Source: Deinococcus humi
GTDB taxonomy: Bacteria; Deinococcota; Deinococci; Deinococcales; Deinococcaceae
Reading direction: 5' to 3'
NCBI RefSeq assembly: GCF_014201875.1
Contig: NZ_JACHFL010000010.1
Coordinates: forward strand, 93,927 to 157,926
Length of the DNA: 64,000 nt
The position numbers and the translations under genes were made by a program. Of this stretch, positions 48,732 through 57,984 are shown in pieces; position 1 is the stretch's first letter, and each line of letters begins with the position of its first letter. The notes beneath the pieces were generated by a model that was given only the letters and a program-made list of their open reading frames with translations, searched no databases and was not told the DNA's origin.

Positions 48732-51680
48732 ATGACACGCACAGTCCCAGCGCGGTACACCATTCCAGACTCGGTTGCCCATGAGCTGGTCAGAGCCAAC
48801 CTGCTCTCGCAGCTGGACCGCCCATTCAAGGTGACGGCCGTCGTTGCTCCCAGCGGCTACGGCAAATCAGTGATTGCGGCGCAGTGGGCCCGGCGGCAGC
48901 CGAACGTGATCTGGATTCGTCTGACCCAGGAAGACCGTGACGCTCAATATCTCGTTCATGCGCTGGCTGACGCCATTCGCGTCCATGGAATTCCACTTGG
49001 CAACTGGAGCGCTCATGCGATCCGCGACACACCGGTTTCGCGGATGGTCAACGACTTGTTAGGTGACGTCAACCTGTGGCCGGATGACTTAACTTTCGTC
49101 CTCGACGGGGGCGAAGACCTCAGTCCCGACTCGGCGGCGGTCCTGGCAAGCTTCGTTGACGGTTTGAATGGACACCGTTTCATCGTCCTTCAGCACGAGG
49201 CGTCGCCCTTTGAAGTCGCGCCGTATGTGCTGCGAGGAACTGGGCAAGAAATGAGTGTCAGGCACCTTACCTTTACCGCTGAGGAATCCTCTGCACTCTC
49301 CAGCCGTTTTAGGGTTGGGGCCAGTGAGAGCGCCGCGCTGCACGGAGTGCTGAGCGGGTGGCCTGCAGGGATGATGCTGTCCCTGTACGTCCGTGACCAA
49401 CAGCTGAGCCTGGAGCCTGCAGATCTGTTCCGGGCCTTGGTTCAGCGTCTTGACGAGCAGATTCAAACCCAACTTCCGGCCCTGAGCGTCATGGACCTGT
49501 GGACTGAGGCCACGCCCGCAGCGCTCCACCTGACCTTCCCGCCCAACTGGTTGTCTGAGCTGCGGCGCGTCGGGCTGCCGCTCACCGCGCACGGCCAGAC
49601 TTGCGCGCCCCATGACGTGTTGAAGCTGCATCTACGGCAAGAGCTGGCCAAGACCCCAGACCACGAGCGCCAGATGCACCGGTACGCTGGCGTCTGGTCA
49701 GAACATCAGGGTGAGCCCTACACGACGGTGAAGCATTTTCTGGCGGCAGACGACACACACGCCGCTCTTAAGGTGGTGGGCGATCTCCTTCCCGGTTGGT
49801 ACCGTACGGCCAACTGGCAAGTCGCACGGGACGTGTTGAGTCAGTTCCCGGCGGCGTCCCTCACCAGTGAGCTGCGAAGCATCCTGGCGCTGGCTTACGG
49901 CGAGACAAATGAGGGCATAAAGGCTGAGGAGCTGGCGAAAGCTCAACTGGCCATCGAAGAAACTGCAACAGCCTATTTTACGCTCGCCCTGAGAAGCAAT
50001 CGCACGAATTCAATCGATGAGATGGGCGAATATATCGATAGGGGCCTGAGAATCGCAGTAGATCAGCGCGATCTGATTCAACTCACCCGCTCGAAAGGCC
50101 TCTGGTATCACCTGAACAGAATGCCGCAGGAAGCATTGAGCGCTGCGAGAGAGGCCGTGCAGCGGGCCAAGCTCTACGGTGACCATAGCCTCCGGCTGTC
50201 CACCCAGAGCTTACTCGCACATCTGGAACGCTACACCAGTTCTAACGCTGATAATGCCAGAAATTCGGAACAGCTTTATTTAACTGCGAAAGAAACGGAA
50301 AGTCCCCACAGGCTGATGTCTGTGATTCAGAACTATGCCATAGACCTCACCCGTGTCAATCGAGTCAAAGAAGCTGTCATTCTTTTAAGAGACTTTGTAG
50401 ACAAATACAGAGAGAGCTATCCCCTGTGCGAGCAATACCTTTTGCCTGTACTTTCTTCCGCGTATCGATCAGCAGGAGAGATAGATAAATCCCTGAACAC
50501 TGCATTATACGCCGCACAGATCAATCGCGAGGCTGGACACTTCAAAATTCAAGATACTTGCACAACGGTTGTGGTCTGGCATTATCTGGGTCAGGGGCTG
50601 AAAGAAAAAGCCCGGGAGTTCGCACTTGAATTTTTGAGTTTTGCAGCCATCAATGGCTATTCTTTTACATCTTATCTGGGCAATGCAGCCTTGTATCACT
50701 ATGCTGCTGGCGACTTTGCTAAGGCGCAGGAATTGAATCTTGAATCTATCGCAGCCCAGGAGAAGGATCAAAAGGAACCCCTTGTTTTCCTGGTTCAATC
50801 CCTTCTGGAATACGGTTTCGGTGCGATCACAAGTGGGACTGCGGCAGCATTGGCAGAAAGCTTGAGGAAATTCCCGGAAGATCATGGCATGGTTCATGTT
50901 GCATGGTCCCTATTTCGGCCAGTTCTTGACCAGATTATTGAGAACAACATTGAGAGAAATTTCTTCCTGAATCTTGTAGAGGAGATCGACAATCCAAAGC
51001 CTGAACATGCGTACGCTCTTAAGATCGTGACCCTTGGTTCATTGTCCATGAGTGTAGATGGTTTAGAAGGCGCCCCAAGCTACGGCACCGCAATGGAGGC
51101 TTTGATCTTTCACTTGCTCCACCCACAGGCATTGCAAGATGACCTTGCCCAAACGATCTGGAAGGGCGCCGACCTTTATAAAGCGAGAGGATCAGCACAG
51201 AGGGCGCGCGGAGAGCTGAATAAGGCCTTTCGTAAACTGACCGGCAACCGTACCATCGATCTGATTCTCACCTCTGGTCCGGGCCGCCGCAATCCCAGCT
51301 GGCACATCAATCCTGATGTCTGTATCGCCTTCGACGCCCTCCTCATTCTCCGCAGCTCAAATGCAGCTGAAATCCATAATTTCTATGGTGGTCCGTTTCT
51401 TCAGGGGAAGACGCACGACTGGGTCAACGAGGAACGTGAGGACCTGAATCAGCACATCTCAAAGGTTTATCAGCGGCAGGCGGAGGATGCTGGGACCACG
51501 CGGGAGGGGCTGAAGTGGCTGATGCGCGCGGCGATCATTGACCAGGAAGTGGCCACTTTTGAAAAAGCGCTGCAGTTGAGCGTTCTGCTCGGCGACAGTT
51601 CAGTCCGGCAGGGCGCTGAGCAGGCGCTGGCCGCCCTGGCCCAGGGCGACGAAGTCAGGCTCCAGGGTTGGCTGAACTAG
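48732..51680 (+). CDS. STAND/MalT-like regulator with TPR repeats and SARP-like C-terminus
   Basis: A 982-residue protein. Walker A APSGYGKS is at residues 39-46, and the Walker B region LTFVLDGGEDL near 117-127. The ATPase arm is followed by helical TPR-like repeats (about residues 330-720). A C-terminal winged-helix/BTAD-like part starts near LKIVTLGSLSMSVDG and includes ARGELNKAFRKLTGNR. This matches STAND signal-sensing regulators. GC content falls in the middle third. No clear target operon is adjacent; it is divergent from ssrA and shares a 114-bp upstream region. Confidence 0.78.
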   Translation: MTRTVPARYTIPDSVAHELVRANLLSQLDRPFKVTAVVAPSGYGKSVIAAQWARRQPNVIWIRLTQEDRDAQYLVHALADAIRVHGIPLGNWSAHAIRDTPVSRMVNDLLGDVNLWPDDLTFVLDGGEDLSPDSAAVLASFVDGLNGHRFIVLQHEASPFEVAPYVLRGTGQEMSVRHLTFTAEESSALSSRFRVGASESAALHGVLSGWPAGMMLSLYVRDQQLSLEPADLFRALVQRLDEQIQTQLPALSVMDLWTEATPAALHLTFPPNWLSELRRVGLPLTAHGQTCAPHDVLKLHLRQELAKTPDHERQMHRYAGVWSEHQGEPYTTVKHFLAADDTHAALKVVGDLLPGWYRTANWQVARDVLSQFPAASLTSELRSILALAYGETNEGIKAEELAKAQLAIEETATAYFTLALRSNRTNSIDEMGEYIDRGLRIAVDQRDLIQLTRSKGLWYHLNRMPQEALSAAREAVQRAKLYGDHSLRLSTQSLLAHLERYTSSNADNARNSEQLYLTAKETESPHRLMSVIQNYAIDLTRVNRVKEAVILLRDFVDKYRESYPLCEQYLLPVLSSAYRSAGEIDKSLNTALYAAQINREAGHFKIQDTCTTVVVWHYLGQGLKEKAREFALEFLSFAAINGYSFTSYLGNAALYHYAAGDFAKAQELNLESIAAQEKDQKEPLVFLVQSLLEYGFGAITSGTAAALAESLRKFPEDHGMVHVAWSLFRPVLDQIIENNIERNFFLNLVEEIDNPKPEHAYALKIVTLGSLSMSVDGLEGAPSYGTAMEALIFHLLHPQALQDDLAQTIWKGADLYKARGSAQRARGELNKAFRKLTGNRTIDLILTSGPGRRNPSWHINPDVCIAFDALLILRSSNAAEIHNFYGGPFLQGKTHDWVNEEREDLNQHISKVYQRQAEDAGTTREGLKWLMRAAIIDQEVATFEKALQLSVLLGDSSVRQGAEQALAALAQGDEVRLQGWLN

Positions 51681-52338
51681 CCAGAGCCAGTTCCCGCGCA
51701 GCCGCTGAGCGCAGACGTTTGAGCGTCTGCGCGTCTTCGTCCTGACACCGGGGGTGGTTTGGTTGCCCGTCACCGGCCTTGAGCAGCCAGTGGCTCGCGG
51801 GGACGGCTGAACGCGCAGCGTCGTGGAGCAGTTGTAGGGTGAGGGCTTTCGTCGCTTGCAGGGGAACTGCGCCGTGCACTGTCAACAGATCCGCTCCCAC
51901 CTCGAAGGCCACAGCCCAGACAGGCCGTGACTGAACGCCAGAGACGGAGTACAGGGCCACCCGCTGCCGCTGATGCTCACCAGCTGGAACCGTGGGCGCG
52001 GTTCTCAACGCACTGCGGGCCAGCTCGTGCGCGCGGGCATGGAGCTCACTGCTGTTTCTCGGAATCCGGGTGACCACCACTCGCGGGTGCGTAATCACGA
52101 GTACGCTTTGTAACTCGGCCAGTTGAGCGTCCACCTGAAGGACGGCGTCAGCGTCCTGTGGCAGATGCTGCAACACAGCAAGGGCTGCCGTAACCTCAGG
52201 TAATGCGGTGCGTTGAATTAATCCCTTGACCTCGCGGCGCTCGCCGTCAGCAGTTTCAATCACACCGCCATAAGCCGCTGCACCGCCCAATGCAGCTGCA
52301 TCTGCAGCGATAAGAAAGCCTGGGGAATCGACGGCCAT
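51655..52338 (-). CDS. RNase H-like fold protein
   Basis: The N-terminal domain (FLIAADAAALGGAAAYGGVI, then ALPEVTAALAVLQHLP) follows the RNase HI pattern, with acidic residues at D and E but the G-rich loop altered, so catalysis is uncertain. The C-terminal half is Ala/Arg-rich without a recognised domain. The start at 52338 (MAVDSPGF) is chosen because CATAAT lies 7 nt before it and earlier codons belong to transposase debris. It overlaps the end of the STAND gene by 26 bp, convergently. Confidence 0.6.
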   Translation of the reverse strand: MAVDSPGFLIAADAAALGGAAAYGGVIETADGERREVKGLIQRTALPEVTAALAVLQHLPQDADAVLQVDAQLAELQSVLVITHPRVVVTRIPRNSSELHARAHELARSALRTAPTVPAGEHQRQRVALYSVSGVQSRPVWAVAFEVGADLLTVHGAVPLQATKALTLQLLHDAARSAVPASHWLLKAGDGQPNHPRCQDEDAQTLKRLRSAAARELALASSANPGA

Positions 52339-52384
52339 GGACAGCATTATGAACTGGAGGAGTGAATCATAAGCTGAGCGCAAA

Positions 52385-52945
52385 CTGCTCGTGCTTGAGA
52401 AGGGCGCGACTCTTCCAGGCGAACTGGTGGTTGCGTGAACGATAGACCTCCAGCGGTAGGTGCCGCGCACGATGGTGTGAACCTGCTGGCGGAAGCCCCC
52501 TTTTCCTTGTACTCACGCAGCAGGTCCCACAGAATCTGTTCGTCCACCACGGGGAACAACACCTCGCGCACCGTGCCGTCAGGATTGCCCAGGGCGGCCT
52601 CCAGCAGCCGCTCCAGAATGCGGTCTTTGTTGTGAACCCGCCGGAACTTGACGACGAAGTTCGGCTCGACCCGCCGCTCGACCTTGACGTTGATGTGGTG
52701 CACTATGTCCACCAGGTGCGTCACCGAGGCGTCGGTCAGCTCAGCGGTGCGAGCGGTACAGAAGGCGGCCAGGAGCGTGAGGCGCACAGGTGAGGTCTGG
52801 GCGCGGAAGTGGAAGTGGCTGGGAGATTCGTTGGAGGCCCGCTCCCGGTAGCGGGTCAGGACGTAGGGGGCTACGTCAGCGAAGAGAGTCTGAGGGAACT
52901 TTAACCGACGCAGCAGGCGCAGCTTTTCGATTGGGCTGCGAAGCT
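52385..52945 (-). pseudogene. Tn3-family transposase internal fragment, second lineage
   Basis: The minus strand reads LRRLKFPQTLFADVAPYVLT, RASNESPSHFHF, VRLTLLAAFCTARTAELTD and NPDGTVREVLFPVVDEQILW, a segment about 250-400 residues into Tn3-type transposases. A frameshift near 52495 then gives FRQQVHTIVRGTYRWRSIVH. It differs clearly from the transposase at 11651. No ends were found. Confidence 0.7.
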
Positions 52946-52998
52946 ACGGAGCGGCGATCCGGGAAATCCCAGGCCTGAATGGCGTCGATCACCAGTAG

Positions 52999-53259
52999 GT
53001 AATCTCCACGGCACGCTGCAACAACCCAGTTGAGCAAGCTCACCAGCCCACACGACGACAACAACAGGGATTTAAGCGGCGGAAACGCACTCAAGAATTT
53101 CTGAGCCTGCACGCCGGAGTCACCAACCTCCACCATCACACGCGAACCACCGTATCAGCATCAACCAGAAGGCAAAATCAAAACCACGCGTTCCAGACGT
53201 GGTCAGCGGTTACCACAGGGGTGACCTGTAGTTTAGGTTTAGGCCATTTCTGCCCTTAG
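52999..53259 (+). pseudogene. IS6-family transposase C-terminal fragment (2 of 3)
   Basis: The frame reads CNNPVEQAHQPTRRQQQGFK, RTQEFLSLHAGVTNLHHHTR, as in the IS6 C-terminus (NPxExSHxPTRRRExxMxxF). A probable terminal repeat GTTGTGTTGCCTTAA (minus, near 53276-53290) lies 17 bp after the stop and recurs at 55441-55455. The catalytic DDE domain is absent. Confidence 0.72.
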
Positions 53260-53325
53260 CCCGCCGTAACCCCAATTAAGGCAACACAACCGGCACTCCA
53301 TCGTTTATGTTTCCCGTCATAGAGG

Positions 53326-54708
53326 TCATCTGAAGCTTTCCAATTGCACTTGAAGCAGCGCGGCCTGGCTGTCGCACGTCCCGGTGGTCAGGGCACGGGC
53401 GGCCTCGGCGCGCAGGGCGGCGGCGTCCAGGGCGCCCACCTCCAGCACCTCCCCAAGCTTCCGGTACTCCTCGGCGTCCAGACGGCTGCCATACACCACC
53501 TTCAGGGAACGCACCGTTTCCTGGGCGCGCTCTGTGAGCGACAAGCTGGCGAACCGCTCGCGCGCCACCTGATCCGGATCGGGCTCCGTCTCCAGCAGAC
53601 GTGGCTGCACGGTTACCCTGGCTCTCGCCGATGGCTGACCTTGGGCAGGGGATAGACGTGGGCGGTAGTCGTCTGGCGAGCGAATGAAACTCACGAAAAA
53701 GCCCGGCCCCGGAACTTTCTTGCCCGCGATCATCCGCTCCACTTCATCCAGCCGTTCGCGGACGATGTTGACCCCAAGAGCCTCCATCAGGCCACGGGCG
53801 ACTTTGGGGGCGATGCCACGCCCGGTCAGGCGGCTGAGCAACAGGGGATCGAGGGCCACGACTTCCCGCTCAAAGACGTAGTGCACGCTCTGAGCCTGCC
53901 CGCGCCCGTGATACGTGACCGACGCCAGGTAGTGCGCCTTCAACAGTTCCTCGTGGGCTGGATCGAGCACGCGGCGGATTTTGTCGGGGCTCAGGTTCAG
54001 GATGCGGGCCTTGCGGCCCCATTCCACCAGGCCCACCGTGAACTCCTGAAGGCGCTCGTCTGGTGCAGTGAGGTTGTGGCGGTGGCCGTCCAGCAGGCGG
54101 TACAGGGCGCGGGCGGTTGGCTGGCTCAGCTCGCCCAGCACCCCTGAACTCAGCGGTTTGAGAAAGCCCCGGCGCAGGCTCTCGGCAATGATTGGGGGCA
54201 ACACCACCGTGATCGTGCTGTCCTGATCGATGGTCCCGCCGGATTGGGCCGTGTCGAACATGATCTCGTGCAGGTGGCGGAAAATGACCGTCCGGTAGCG
54301 TTTGCCGTCATGCCAGCCGCGCTCGATGTGGAAGTTGGTATGCGACAGGCGCATCAGCGATTCGTGCAGGTTCTTGTGGTAACGCCCGGAAGTGTCCAGT
54401 CCTGAGGCCCGCAGGAAATGATTGGCCGTGCCCGTCACGGCGTTGCTCGCCGGGAACCCCTGCGCCGCGAACAGGCACAGAATGCCGATGATGACGTCGT
54501 TGTCCATCCCAAAGGGAACGAGGTATTGCGCCGTGCCAATGCACTTCACGCTCATTCGTTCGTCGCCCTCGCCGTACTCGTCCTCCCAGGACGTGCTGCC
54601 CGCCCCCACTCGGCTTTGCATACTGATCAGGCCCAACCGCGCCAGATTCAGTTCGTCGATGTGCCGGGTCAGCGCACGTTTCTCGGAGGCCCGGGGCACA
54701 AGGGTCAT
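53326..54708 (-). CDS. repA: Plasmid replication initiator, RPA type
   Basis: A 460-residue initiator of the RPA family found on Deinococcus-type plasmids. The N-terminal winged-helix region includes DNDVIIGILCLFAAQGFPAS, FHIERGWHDGKRYRTVIFRH, and LSQPTARALYRLLDGHRHNL; the C-terminal part (from about 340) is charged and helical. It should bind the iterons at 54812-55201 to open the origin. The start at 54708 lies 6 nt after TAACAT, so the mRNA may be leaderless. Confidence 0.88.
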   Translation of the reverse strand: MTLVPRASEKRALTRHIDELNLARLGLISMQSRVGAGSTSWEDEYGEGDERMSVKCIGTAQYLVPFGMDNDVIIGILCLFAAQGFPASNAVTGTANHFLRASGLDTSGRYHKNLHESLMRLSHTNFHIERGWHDGKRYRTVIFRHLHEIMFDTAQSGGTIDQDSTITVVLPPIIAESLRRGFLKPLSSGVLGELSQPTARALYRLLDGHRHNLTAPDERLQEFTVGLVEWGRKARILNLSPDKIRRVLDPAHEELLKAHYLASVTYHGRGQAQSVHYVFEREVVALDPLLLSRLTGRGIAPKVARGLMEALGVNIVRERLDEVERMIAGKKVPGPGFFVSFIRSPDDYRPRLSPAQGQPSARARVTVQPRLLETEPDPDQVARERFASLSLTERAQETVRSLKVVYGSRLDAEEYRKLGEVLEVGALDAAALRAEAARALTTGTCDSQAALLQVQLESFR

Positions 54709-55205
54709 GTGTTGATGTTATTTGTTTTTAAAGAGAAAGAAAAATAATGATGTCAACAACATAGGAATCAGAAATAGCCCTTCCTGGAGGACAAAAAAAT
54801 TTCAAATCCCTCAAAGTGTCCGTGGGTTTCCTACCCTAATCCCCCAAAGTGTCCGTGGGTTTCCTACCCTAATCCCCCAAAGTGTCCGTGGGACCATTAG
54901 CTACTCCCCCAAAATGTCCGTAAGTTTCGCCCATATTTCCCTCAAAGTGTCCGCACTGTTCCCAAAAGGATCTATCAGGGCTCAATGGCCTCAGAAAAAC
55001 CGATCAGCACATCATCCACCCCAGCCTCACGACTCAGTTCCTCAAAAGACCCACCTCTCCTAATTCCCCAAAGTGTCCGTGGCACAGACCTCAAATCCCC
55101 CAAAGTGTCCGCACCAAAGATGGATGTGGAGAAGGCCGAGCTAGACACACTCGAGCAACTTATTCCCCAAAGTGTCCGCTTGCCTTTCCCCAAAGTGTCC
55201 GTGGA
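54709..55205. other. Replication origin with nine iterons
   Basis: Copies of CAAAGTGTCCG start at 54812, 54845, 54878, 54910 (one mismatch), 54943, 55069, 55101, 55168 and 55191, usually preceded by CCC and often followed by TGG. The first five are spaced 32-33 bp, about three helical turns. An AT-rich stretch at 54709-54800 (TTATTTGTTTTTAAAGAG) next to repA is the likely unwinding element. Iterons beside repA are typical of theta-replicating plasmids. Confidence 0.9.
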
Positions 55206-55437
55206 CCATCCTAGAACAAGCTGTGGGGGAGTGGACCGTCACGCAAGCGAAGTTTAGAACTTGCCAAGAACGCGTTCGAATGGGACTCCGCATGTCTCGG
55301 GCATCAGCAGAATGAGTTGGTAAGATTCCCCGAATAGCGTCTTCCTTGGGATCGTCATGCTCCAGCATGCGCCAGCCGGAACATCGGCATCAGCCCATAC
55401 GGCGTTTAACAGTGACAAAATCCTGGCGTGTCGTTCA
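55206..55437. other. Spacer after the origin
   Basis: No gene or further iteron was seen between the last iteron and the IS6-family debris. Confidence 0.4.
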
Positions 55438-55509
55438 AGGGTTGTGTTGCCTTAACTTGCTCCGGGGGCAGGCCACTCCTGCTCCGATTTCACGCCAGGT
55501 CTGAAAGGC

Positions 55510-55782
55510 CTACTTCTGGTGGCTTCTTTGGGTGTGGGCAGGAACCGTCGTCTGGACGTGCTGGTCAAGGTTGGTCATTCGGGCATGCAGATTCAGGAAT
55601 GCCTGGGCGCGTTTCTGTGGCCTGAATCCAGGCTGAATCCGTTCCCGCCGTCGTGTGGGCTGGTGAGACTGCTTGACTGGGTTGTTGTAGCGGGTGGGAG
55701 CAGCGACTTCCCAGTGCTGCACCTGTGAACGTCCCCGGAGTTGAATCGCCTGAGTTGTGTTCATCGTCATTTCTTTTGCCAT
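55510..55782 (-). pseudogene. IS6-family transposase C-terminal fragment (3 of 3)
   Basis: The frame MAKEMTMNTTQAIQLRGRSQ continues into YNNPVKQSHQPTRRRERIQP and AQAFLNLHARMTNLDQHVQT, the same C-terminus as at 52999. The first 30 codons are not transposase-like, so this could be a chimeric frame. The terminal-repeat motif GTTGTGTTGCCTTAA at 55441-55455 marks the IS end. Confidence 0.65.
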
Positions 55783-55919
55783 CTAACTGGCGTTAATCGA
55801 CACAGATTCTTCGGTGCTTCTCTCAGGGCCTTTTCTGTGCTTTTGCTCTGGCTATGGCGTGGTAGGAAAGAGAGGTGTGGACTAGGTAGTATTCTTTATG
55901 ATTTATAACGCCGGTTAGA
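55782..55919. repeat. Inverted repeat pair
   Basis: TCTAACTGGCGTTA (55782-55795) is mirrored by TAACGCCGGTTAGA (55906-55919), 13 of 14 matching, with 110 bp between. It could be recombination sites or ends of a small element. Nothing encoded lies between. Confidence 0.5.
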
Positions 55920-56067
55920 CAACATTCTTAAGAGCCAGTGTGCGAAATTGACTGAACATCCGGTCAAGGTACTTTGCGTTCAAAGGATGAACGCGTTGAT
56001 GACCAGACTGACGTTCAATCCTCCGTATTGCGGCCGCCGGAAGACCACCGTGGCTGGTTTCTCTGGA
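55783..56067. other. Intergenic region
   Basis: It contains the inverted repeat described separately and no recognisable gene. Confidence 0.4.
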
Positions 56068-56985
56068 TCAGTACTCCAGATGCCGTCCCCGTTGCATCTG
56101 CTTCTCCTGCGCCAAGCTGGGGATGGGGGTGGCCGTGATCTTCACCACATCTCCAGCGCTGCTGCCTTTGGGCAAGTCCTGCGGGTGGCCCACCACCTTG
56201 TCACCCGTTGAGTCCATGATGAAATGCTGCCGGTCTTTGTGCTGAAGCTGGCCCGCGTATGTCTCCCCCGCCGTGGTGCTGGTCAGGTAGACCTGCTGCA
56301 CCTGATCGCCGTACCGCTGATGCAGGGTGTCAAATCCGCGCTGCAGCACCCGAGATCGGGCTGGATCGGTGATCTCGTCGAACAGGCGACGCATGGATTC
56401 CTTGTCGCCCTGCGCGGCATCAAAGCTCACCACCGTCATGCGCTGCTGGGTCACGCCCTCGAACTGAAGCGGGTGACCCGCCTGGTCCGCGAGCTGGGTC
56501 ATGAATTCGCGCTGTGTCCTGCCGTTGCCTTCGCGGAAGGGGTGGATCTGGTTGAGGTCACTCAACACGTCGGCGGCCTGGCGGCTGAAGGCCTCACGGG
56601 ACAGGCCGCGCAACCTGTCCTGTTCGGCCAGGCTCGCAAGCACGCCGTCCAGCTTCGCATTCACCGTGGACGCTCCCTCAAAAGCAGTCGTCGCCTTGAT
56701 GAGCTGCGGGGGCTGCGTCTCGCGCTGGCCTTCCAGGATGAGGGGATCGCCGCGCGTGGTTCCGGCCCACTCGTACACGTCCCCAAAGGTGTGCTGGTGG
56801 ATGGCGCGCAGGTGGTCCGCATCGAAGTGGCCACGGGTGGCAGCGGGGGCGCTGCCGTCCTTGATCTCTGTCGCCCGCAACGCGCTGTAGTCGCGCTCGG
56901 CCTGTGAAAGCGTCCCGGCATCAAGGATGCCGAGACGGTTCTTCATCACTCCGTTTTCGTCTGTGTACGGATCAAGCCCTGCCAC
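56068..56985 (-). CDS. Fic-domain toxin (VbhT/FicT-like) with extra C-terminal domain
   Basis: A 305-residue protein with Fic motif HPFREGNGRTQR (about residues 147-158) and upstream FGDVYEWAGTTRGDPL. Fic enzymes AMPylate targets such as DNA gyrase and topoisomerase IV. A C-terminal stretch of about 70 residues (YAGQLQHKDRQHFIMDSTGD, VVGHPQDLP) resembles KfrB-like domains of plasmids; this is tentative. The GTG start is 2 bp after the antitoxin stop. Toxicity should be blocked by the upstream small protein. Confidence 0.85.
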   Translation of the reverse strand: MAGLDPYTDENGVMKNRLGILDAGTLSQAERDYSALRATEIKDGSAPAATRGHFDADHLRAIHQHTFGDVYEWAGTTRGDPLILEGQRETQPPQLIKATTAFEGASTVNAKLDGVLASLAEQDRLRGLSREAFSRQAADVLSDLNQIHPFREGNGRTQREFMTQLADQAGHPLQFEGVTQQRMTVVSFDAAQGDKESMRRLFDEITDPARSRVLQRGFDTLHQRYGDQVQQVYLTSTTAGETYAGQLQHKDRQHFIMDSTGDKVVGHPQDLPKGSSAGDVVKITATPIPSLAQEKQMQRGRHLEY

Positions 56986-56987
56986 CG

Positions 56988-57212
56988 TTAGCGGCGGTAC
57001 TTGGCCTCCAGCCGGGCCTGAATCTCTGCGGTGGTCATGGTGCCGTCAGCGTAGGCGTCCAGCATGGTCCGCATGTCCTGACCGAGCGGCATCCCTTCCA
57101 TGGCGCTGCTGTGGGCCACCGACCGGACCATCTTGCGGCGCTTCTCGCGAGCTCCGGCCTCCACCACTCCAGCCTCGGTCTGGGCGCGCAATTGTTCATC
57201 AAGCGTGGTCAT
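56988..57212 (-). CDS. VbhA-like Fic antitoxin
   Basis: A 74-residue protein whose central helix carries SSAMEG, fitting the inhibitory motif [S/T]xxxE[G/N] in SVAHSSAMEGMPLGQDMRTM, and an antitoxin_VbhA-type tail (YADGTMTTAEIQARLEAKYR). The Glu would block the Fic ATP-binding site. GGAGG lies 8 nt upstream of the ATG. It is the first gene of the pair, as usual for such operons. Confidence 0.82.
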   Translation of the reverse strand: MTTLDEQLRAQTEAGVVEAGAREKRRKMVRSVAHSSAMEGMPLGQDMRTMLDAYADGTMTTAEIQARLEAKYRR

Positions 57213-57527
57213 GGCGTGGCCCTCCTGGACAGTATTTTAGCAGAAAATGCCGCTGTCCTGAAAGAGAACTGACCTTCAAAAGCTGACCGAGCGGTCTTGA
57301 ATCGGATCTACCTCCGACGGCGAGGGCATGGGCGGCGGCGCTGGCTGGTACTGGGCCATCCCCCAGATCTTTTGAGCGATTGGAGCAGCGAAAGACCCCT
57401 CTCATGGTGAAGGCGATTTCATCGGCCCGTGGAGAAATCTTTTGTGGGGCATGGCGGCGCTCCTGGGGATTACCGAACTACTCAGGCGATTGGAAGGGTG
57501 ACCCCCCGCGCGGGGGCCCCCGGCAGC

Positions 57528-57906
57528 TCAGATCCGAGGACCGCGCAGCAGCTCCACCTGGGGCAAGTCCAGCGGGGCGACGCACCCGAGGGAGGAGTGA
57601 GGCACCTGCGCGGGCCAGTCGGCGCGCTGCTGGCGCTGGGCCTGCACCTGGGCCGGGGGCGTGCCGTACTCGCTGAACGGGCGCACGAAACGGGCGGAGA
57701 TCCAGCATGCGGCGGGCGCGCCCGGCCACAGCTCAGCCAGCACTTCGCGGCGGCGCAGCTCAGCAGCCAGTTGCTTTTCAGAGTCGGCCCGCACGTCCTT
57801 CATGTCTTCGGCGGTCACGTCATCAAACTGTCGCAACATTTCCAACAGGGTGCTCAGTTCGGCGCGGGGGCCTCTGGGTGGTGGCCAGGGTTGTGCTCTC
57901 CTGCAT
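57528..57906 (-). pseudogene. Hypothetical plasmid protein with probable frameshift
   Basis: A start ATG at 57906 has GAGGAG 8 nt upstream and encodes MQESTTLATTQRP, then hits a stop. Loss of one C in the five-C run near 57872 would join it to AELSTLLEMLRQFDDVTAED and on to the stop at 57528 (about 125 residues). The family is unknown. The frameshift could be real or a sequencing error. Confidence 0.55.
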
Positions 57907-57984
57907 GGGCGGCGCTCCTCTGGGTTAAGGTGGCCCCATTGCTGGGGCCGGGGCGGTGGAATGAGAGCGGGCGGGGCGTTGGTC

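Noticed and set aside
54812..55201. Possible CRISPR array
   Set aside because: The repeats are only about 11-17 bp, partly degenerate, with irregular gaps, and sit beside repA; they are iterons.
54985..55257. A 90-codon frame across the origin
   Set aside because: It consists mostly of translated iterons and has no ribosome site or domain.
55782..55919. Integron attC-like site
   Set aside because: The arms loosely resemble attC core sites, but the internal structure and an integrase are missing.
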